This document shows, piece by piece, positions 6,926-9,983 of a stretch of 9,983 nucleotides of DNA; position 1 is the first letter of the stretch; every line of letters begins with the position of its first letter. Origin of the DNA: an uncultured beta proteobacterium (GTDB taxonomy: Bacteria; Pseudomonadota; Gammaproteobacteria; Burkholderiales; Burkholderiaceae); NCBI GenBank assembly GCA_903909925.1, contig CAIVXR010000235.1:1-9983 (forward strand). The letters run 5' to 3'. Made by a program: the position numbers and the translations under genes. A model generated the notes under the pieces. It saw nothing but the letters and a program-made list of their open reading frames with translations, was not told where the DNA came from and did no database searches.

Positions 6926-6949
6926 AGCGGTATCTAATCAATTATTTGG

Positions 6950-7996
6950 TTATGCAGGGAACTGCGCTAAAAAACGTAAATCATTCTCAAAGAAAAGGCG
7001 TAAATCATCTATGCCATAACGCAACATTGATAAACGCTCTAAACCAGAACCAAAAGCAAAGCCGGTATAGCGTTCAGGATCAATGCCCATATTGCGCAAG
7101 ACGTTAGGATGAACCTGTCCTGCTCCAGAAATTTCTAACCAACGGCCGGCAAGCTTACCGCTACTAAAGGCCATATCAATTTCAGCAGAAGGCTCTGTAA
7201 AGGGGAAATAGGATGGACGAAAACGAACTTGTAATTCGTTTGTTTCGAAGAAAGTTCTTAAGAAATCGGTATAAACACCCTTTAGATCTGCAAAAGAAAC
7301 TTTTTCTGCGATCCATAAACCTTCAACCTGATGAAACATTGGTGAATGGGTGGCATCGCTATCGACGCGATAGGTTCTACCAGGTGCAATTACTTTGATT
7401 GGAGGCATCACATCTGCTTTGGCATATTTCTTAACATGCTCACTCGCATAACGCACCTGAATCGGGCTAGTATGTGTACGCAATAAGAGAGGTTTGCCTT
7501 GGGAATCTTTACCATCAATGTAAAAAGTGTCCTGCATTGAGCGGGCAGGATGGTTCTCGGGGCTGTTTAAGGCAGTGAAATTAAACCAGTCAGTTTCAAT
7601 CTCAGGGCCATCTGCGACATCAAAACCAATGGAGCTAAAGATCTCTTCTACTCGTTCCCAAGTGCGCATTACAGGGTGCAAACTACCTACTGCTTGGCCA
7701 CGACCAGGCATAGAGACATCAATTGACTCAGCTGCAAGACGCTGCATCATTACTGCATCAGACAAAGCCTGACGACGCTCTTGCAATGCATCTTCTACTT
7801 GAGTTTTGATTTGATTAATTTGGGCGCCAGCACTCTTGCGCTCCTCAGGCGACATTCCACCAAGCGCTTTTAAACGCTCAGTGAGAACACCTGATTTACC
7901 GAGATACTTGGCTTTCGCGTCCTCGAGAGCTGCTGAATCAGCAGCTCCGAGGAAATCACGTTTAGCATCCTCGACAATTTGGTCGAGAGAAACCAT
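6950..7996 (-). CDS. pheS: Phenylalanine-tRNA ligase alpha subunit
   Basis: Catalytic alpha subunit of phenylalanyl-tRNA synthetase, class II; forms an alpha2-beta2 enzyme with PheT. The product has 348 residues, about 20 more than E. coli PheS, with small insertions near 161-195 and 276-285. Seen: the N-terminal coiled-coil tRNA-binding helices (1-90), the GSLHPVMRTWERVEEIFSSIGF start of the catalytic domain, motif 2 (VIAPGRTYRVDSDATHSPMFHQVEG, 202-226), and motif 3 (GFAFGSGLERLSMLRYGI, 312-329), with the conserved Ala of the phenylalanine pocket at 314. The ATG has no clear Shine-Dalgarno and directly abuts one arm of a stem-loop that spans the rplT stop, so initiation is probably controlled or coupled. 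Confidence 0.98.
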   Translation of the reverse strand: MVSLDQIVEDAKRDFLGAADSAALEDAKAKYLGKSGVLTERLKALGGMSPEERKSAGAQINQIKTQVEDALQERRQALSDAVMMQRLAAESIDVSMPGRGQAVGSLHPVMRTWERVEEIFSSIGFDVADGPEIETDWFNFTALNSPENHPARSMQDTFYIDGKDSQGKPLLLRTHTSPIQVRYASEHVKKYAKADVMPPIKVIAPGRTYRVDSDATHSPMFHQVEGLWIAEKVSFADLKGVYTDFLRTFFETNELQVRFRPSYFPFTEPSAEIDMAFSSGKLAGRWLEISGAGQVHPNVLRNMGIDPERYTGFAFGSGLERLSMLRYGIDDLRLFFENDLRFLAQFPA

Positions 7997-8029
7997 TGCA
8001 GCTTAGTTTTAGAGAAAAATTAAGCTGCA
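7997..8029 (-). promoter_or_regulatory. Stem-loop spanning rplT stop and pheS start
   Basis: A perfect 9-bp inverted repeat, TGCAGCTTA / TAAGCTGCA (8021-8029 and 7997-8005), encloses a 15-nt T-rich loop. In the message the 5' arm lies at the rplT 3' end and covers two bases of its stop codon; the 3' arm touches the pheS AUG and fills the place where a Shine-Dalgarno would be. A ribosome finishing rplT would melt it. In E. coli the equivalent gap carries the pheM leader and an attenuator; here the 23-bp gap has no room for a leader peptide. It has no following T run, so it is not an intrinsic terminator. Function inferred. Confidence 0.65.
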
Positions 8030-8385
8030 GCGCTTACTACGGATTTAATCCGAGTAACCAAAGCGGCAAAAGCCGGCTTGTCAGCAATGGCCATGTCGGA
8101 AAGCACTTTACGATCAAGATCGATTGAGGCTTTCTTCATACCATTCATGAATACGCTATAGGTCATGTCATGCTCACGTACTGCCGCATTAATACGAGCA
8201 ATCCACAAAGCACGGAATACGCGTTTCTTATTGCGACGGTCACGGTATGCATACTGACCAGCACGCATAACTGCTTGCTTAGCAATACGAAATACGTTTT
8301 TACGACGACCGCGATAACCTGTTGCGGCATCAGTGATTTTCTTATGACGGGCTCTTGCTGTAACCCCACGTTTGACTCTTGGCAT
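8020..8385 (-). CDS. rplT: 50S ribosomal protein L20
   Basis: Basic 23S rRNA-binding protein needed for early 50S assembly, and in E. coli also the translational repressor of the rpmI-rplT pair. The product has 121 residues, two more than usual. Seen: MPRVKRGVTARARHKK start, GYRGRRKNVFRIAKQAV (23-39), AYRDRRNKKRVFRALWIARI (46-65) and a globular C-terminal half (SVFMNGMKKASIDLDRKVLSDMA). The ATG follows AGGAG at a good distance. It sits 25 bp after rpmI and 23 bp before pheS in the conserved infC-rpmI-rplT-pheS order. Confidence 0.98.
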   Translation of the reverse strand: MPRVKRGVTARARHKKITDAATGYRGRRKNVFRIAKQAVMRAGQYAYRDRRNKKRVFRALWIARINAAVREHDMTYSVFMNGMKKASIDLDRKVLSDMAIADKPAFAALVTRIKSVVSAAA

Positions 8386-8410
8386 TTGATTCTCCTAATC
8401 TAGTCTGAGG

Positions 8411-8608
8411 TTAAGCGTAAGGAAGCATGGAGCGAATTGACTTAACGTCAGCTTTCGCAACTTCAGTGGAACCACGCAAATGACGCTTGTTCTTGGTAGT
8501 TTTCTTAGTGAGGATATGGCGTTTGAAAGCCTGACCTCGTTTGATCGTTCCGCCTGCGCGAACCGTAAAGCGCTTTTTAGCGCTACTCTTGCTCTTCATC
8601 TTGGGCAT
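8411..8608 (-). CDS. rpmI: 50S ribosomal protein L35
   Basis: Small very basic large-subunit protein of 65 residues, the normal length. Seen: MPKMKSKSSAKKRFTVRAGG (1-20), GQAFKRHILTKKTTKNKRHL and the C-terminal VKSIRSMLPYA. It lies in the buried interior of the 50S subunit in known structures. The ATG is preceded by GAAGGGG at about seven bases. It is separated from infC by a 140-bp structured gap but from rplT by only 25 bp, so the L35-L20 pair is likely to be translated and controlled together. Confidence 0.97.
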   Translation of the reverse strand: MPKMKSKSSAKKRFTVRAGGTIKRGQAFKRHILTKKTTKNKRHLRGSTEVAKADVKSIRSMLPYA

Positions 8609-8748
8609 AAAGCACCCCTTCTTTTACTTGTGCAACATAGGTGGTAACCGACGGTTACTCTTCCTGTACCCAGAAGCACTTCTAGCTGCCAGCACCCTCA
8701 GTGATTCACTTCGAGCGCCTCCCTACATAAGAACCAGGTGAAACCTAG
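8609..8748 (-). promoter_or_regulatory. Structured infC-rpmI leader, candidate L20-responsive element
   Basis: This 140-bp gap is long for this tightly packed cluster and has no gene. On the minus strand it offers several hairpins: AACTAGG-TTTCA-CCTGGTT at the infC stop (8732-8750), CTAGAA-GTGC-TTCTGG (8670-8685) and GTAACC-GTC-GGTTAC (8644-8658). None is followed by a T run. In E. coli, L20 represses rpmI-rplT by binding a structured site in the message ahead of rpmI that mimics its 23S rRNA target; position makes the same plausible here, but I did not find the exact rRNA-like fold. An internal promoter in this gap is also possible but not evident. Confidence 0.45.
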
Positions 8749-9273
8749 TTACTTAGCCTTGCGAATGGGGGCCAATACCATCACCATCTGGCGGCCTTCC
8801 ATTTTTGGAAACTGTTCAACTTGGCCATGCTCTTGCAAATCCAACTTCAAACGTTCCAACATTCTTGCTCCGATTTCTTGATGGGCCATTTCACGACCCC
8901 GAAACCGCAACGTAATCTTTGTCTTATCGCCATCTTCCAAAAAGCGGATTAGATTGCGTAGCTTCACGCCGTAGTCACCATCATCAGTGCCGGGACGGAA
9001 TTTCACTTCCTTCACCTGAATCACTTTTTGCTTCAGCTTTGCTTCATGCATCCGCTTAGCTTCTTGGTACTTGAATTTGCCAAAGTCCATAATTCGGACT
9101 ACAGGTGGTTCAGCTGTTGGAGCAATTTCAACCAGATCGGTCTCTTTCTCTTCTGCTGCAGCCAAGGCTTCACTCAACTTAACTACACCGATGGGCTCTC
9201 CATCAATTCCAATCAAACGCACTTCAGGAGCAGTAATTTCCCGGTTAATGCGCTGCAATTTTTCAGTAGCGAT
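8749..9273 (-). CDS. infC: Translation initiation factor IF-3 (non-AUG start AUC)
   Basis: IF3 binds the 30S subunit, keeps it apart from 50S and checks the start codon and initiator tRNA. From the ATC at 9271-9273 the product has 174 residues. Seen: N-terminal domain (RINREITAPEVRLIGIDGEP, then EIAPTAEPPVVRIMDFGKFKY), a Lys-rich linker helix (AKRMHEAKLKQKVIQVKEVKF) and the C-terminal 30S-binding domain (RPGTDDGDYGVKLRNLIRFL, KITLRFRGREMAHQ, EGRQMVMVLAP). Start choice: no ATG is in frame near the N-terminus. AAAGGA (9283-9288) is nine bases before the ATC, whereas the TTG at 9256-9258 is 24 bases away with no ribosome site, and the ATT at 9280-9282 directly abuts it. A rare AUU-type start in infC is the known basis of IF3 autocontrol in E. 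coli. It follows thrS by 42 bp. Confidence 0.96.
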   Translation of the reverse strand: MATEKLQRINREITAPEVRLIGIDGEPIGVVKLSEALAAAEEKETDLVEIAPTAEPPVVRIMDFGKFKYQEAKRMHEAKLKQKVIQVKEVKFRPGTDDGDYGVKLRNLIRFLEDGDKTKITLRFRGREMAHQEIGARMLERLKLDLQEHGQVEQFPKMEGRQMVMVLAPIRKAK

Positions 9274-9282
9274 CTTCTTAAT

Positions 9283-9288
9283 TCCTTT
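9283..9288 (-). promoter_or_regulatory. infC ribosome binding site that decides the start
   Basis: AAAGGA on the minus strand, nine bases before an in-frame ATC (9271-9273) and 24 before an in-frame TTG. Its position is the main reason for choosing the ATC. It lies in an A/T-rich 42-bp gap after thrS that includes a run of seven T just upstream. Confidence 0.7.
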
Positions 9289-9315
9289 AAAAAAACAATA
9301 AAAACCGTCTTACCC

Positions 9316-9983
9316 CTAGCTAGGCTCGGGTCCGACTTTCTGGGATATATCCTGCTGGAGTCGGGCAACGAAGGCATCAAGAGGCATTACGCCTAAATCC
9401 ACTCCGCCACGGGCACGAACGGCCACAGTATTACTTTCAGACTCTTTATCACCAACAACTAGCAAAAACGGGATCTTCTGTAATGCGTGCTCGCGTATTT
9501 TATACGTAATTTTCTCGTTCCGCAAATCGGATTCGACTCTAAACCCTTGTTTTTTCAGCATTTGCTGCACTTGTTGTGCATATGCAGCAGAATTTCCGGA
9601 GATATTCAGAACCACAGCTTGGGTTGGGGCAAGCCAAACTGGCATATTTCCAGCGTGGTTTTCAATCAAAATGCCGATAAAACGCTCTAAAGAACCCACA
9701 ATTGCCCTATGGAGCATGACTGGGGTCTTGCGGCTATTGTCTTCAGCCACATATTCAGCCCCCAAGCGCTCCGGCATTGAGAAATCGACCTGGATCGTGC
9801 CGCACTGCCAAGTTCGTCCAATCGAGTCTTTGAGGTGATATTCGATCTTGGGACCGTAAAAAGCGCCTTCGCCTGGTAGTTCTTCCCATTCTTGACCCGA
9901 GGCCTTAAGAGCTCCGCGAAGGGCTGCTTCTGCCTTATCCCAAATTGCATCGCTACCAACCCGTTTGGCAGGACGCAAAGCCA
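9316..9983 (-). CDS. thrS: Threonine-tRNA ligase, C-terminal part (partial)
   Basis: Class II threonyl-tRNA synthetase; charges tRNA-Thr, with a zinc ion recognising threonine. About 221 residues of a roughly 640-residue protein are in the window, and the frame runs off the right edge (the first complete codons read ALRPAKRVGSD, as in the family interior, so the TTG nearby is not a start). Seen: GEGAFYGPKIEYHLKDSIGR (37-56 from the TTG), TWQCGTIQVDFSMPERL, and MLHRAIVGSLERFIG with the zinc-ligand His and motif 3 Arg. Then comes the HGTP anticodon-binding domain from VWLAPTQAVVLNI to the end, including GFRVESDLRNEKITYKIREH and PFLLVVGDKE. It leads the thrS-infC-rpmI-rplT-pheST cluster. The stop codon lies in the palindrome CCTAGCTAGG. 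Confidence 0.97.
   Translation of the reverse strand, partial: ALRPAKRVGSDAIWDKAEAALRGALKASGQEWEELPGEGAFYGPKIEYHLKDSIGRTWQCGTIQVDFSMPERLGAEYVAEDNSRKTPVMLHRAIVGSLERFIGILIENHAGNMPVWLAPTQAVVLNISGNSAAYAQQVQQMLKKQGFRVESDLRNEKITYKIREHALQKIPFLLVVGDKESESNTVAVRARGGVDLGVMPLDAFVARLQQDISQKVGPEPS

Noticed and set aside
7997..8019. A pheM-like leader peptide between rplT and pheS
   Set aside because: The gap is 23 bp and contains no ATG-led frame or phenylalanine codon run; only the hairpin remains.
9256..9258. TTG as the infC start
   Set aside because: No ribosome site at a usable distance; the ATC nine bases after AAAGGA fits far better and keeps the usual N-terminus.
9315..9324. Perfect 10-bp palindrome CCTAGCTAGG at the thrS stop
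   Set aside because: Too short to form a stable hairpin without loop and not followed by a T run at once; easily explained by chance at the stop codon.
9028..9396. A 122-codon plus-strand open frame opposite infC and the thrS end
   Set aside because: It is antisense to two clearly conserved genes, has Cys/Phe/Leu-rich low-plausibility protein sequence, and no ribosome site or neighbour on that strand.
9976..9978. TTG as a start for a short thrS-like gene
   Set aside because: The frame continues upstream to the window edge with ThrS interior sequence, so this is an edge-truncated thrS.

Overview
The window looks like core chromosome of a betaproteobacterium of the Burkholderiaceae. The modest GC content, the small H-NS protein and the gene order suggest Polynucleobacter or a close relative; genus is an inference from content and style, not from a database match. 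I see no mobile element, CRISPR array, phage gene or defence system, and I do not think the window hides a new multi-gene system. The interest is in expression control of housekeeping genes.

Left part (1-1964): the minus strand carries the first 555 codons of sucA (2-oxoglutarate dehydrogenase E1), continuing past base 1. Its leader of about 100 nt probably contains the sucA RNA motif known from Burkholderiales, and a candidate promoter lies further upstream. The sucA control region is shared with a divergent plus-strand gene (1965-2663). That gene encodes an excisionase/MerR-type helix-turn-helix fused to a degenerate response-regulator receiver. It ends at a strong hairpin terminator that also serves the convergent H-NS gene.

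Middle (2723-3746): on the minus strand lie an H-NS family protein, an AT-rich gap of about 210 bp with dyad symmetries, a PaaI-type hotdog thioesterase, and tRNA-Pro(GGG) with an encoded CCA and its own extended -10 element.

Right part (3772-9983): the classical translation cluster is read right to left on the minus strand: thrS (3' part only), infC, rpmI, rplT, pheS, pheT, ihfA and a MerR-family regulator, ending at the tRNA. It couples two aminoacyl-tRNA synthetases, initiation factor IF3, ribosomal proteins L35 and L20, and the IHF alpha subunit. The likely control points visible are: a non-AUG (AUC) start for infC, a 140-nt structured gap before rpmI that is a candidate L20-responsive leader, a 9-bp stem-loop abutting the pheS AUG and spanning the rplT stop, and a 23-bp overlap of ihfA with the merR-type gene.
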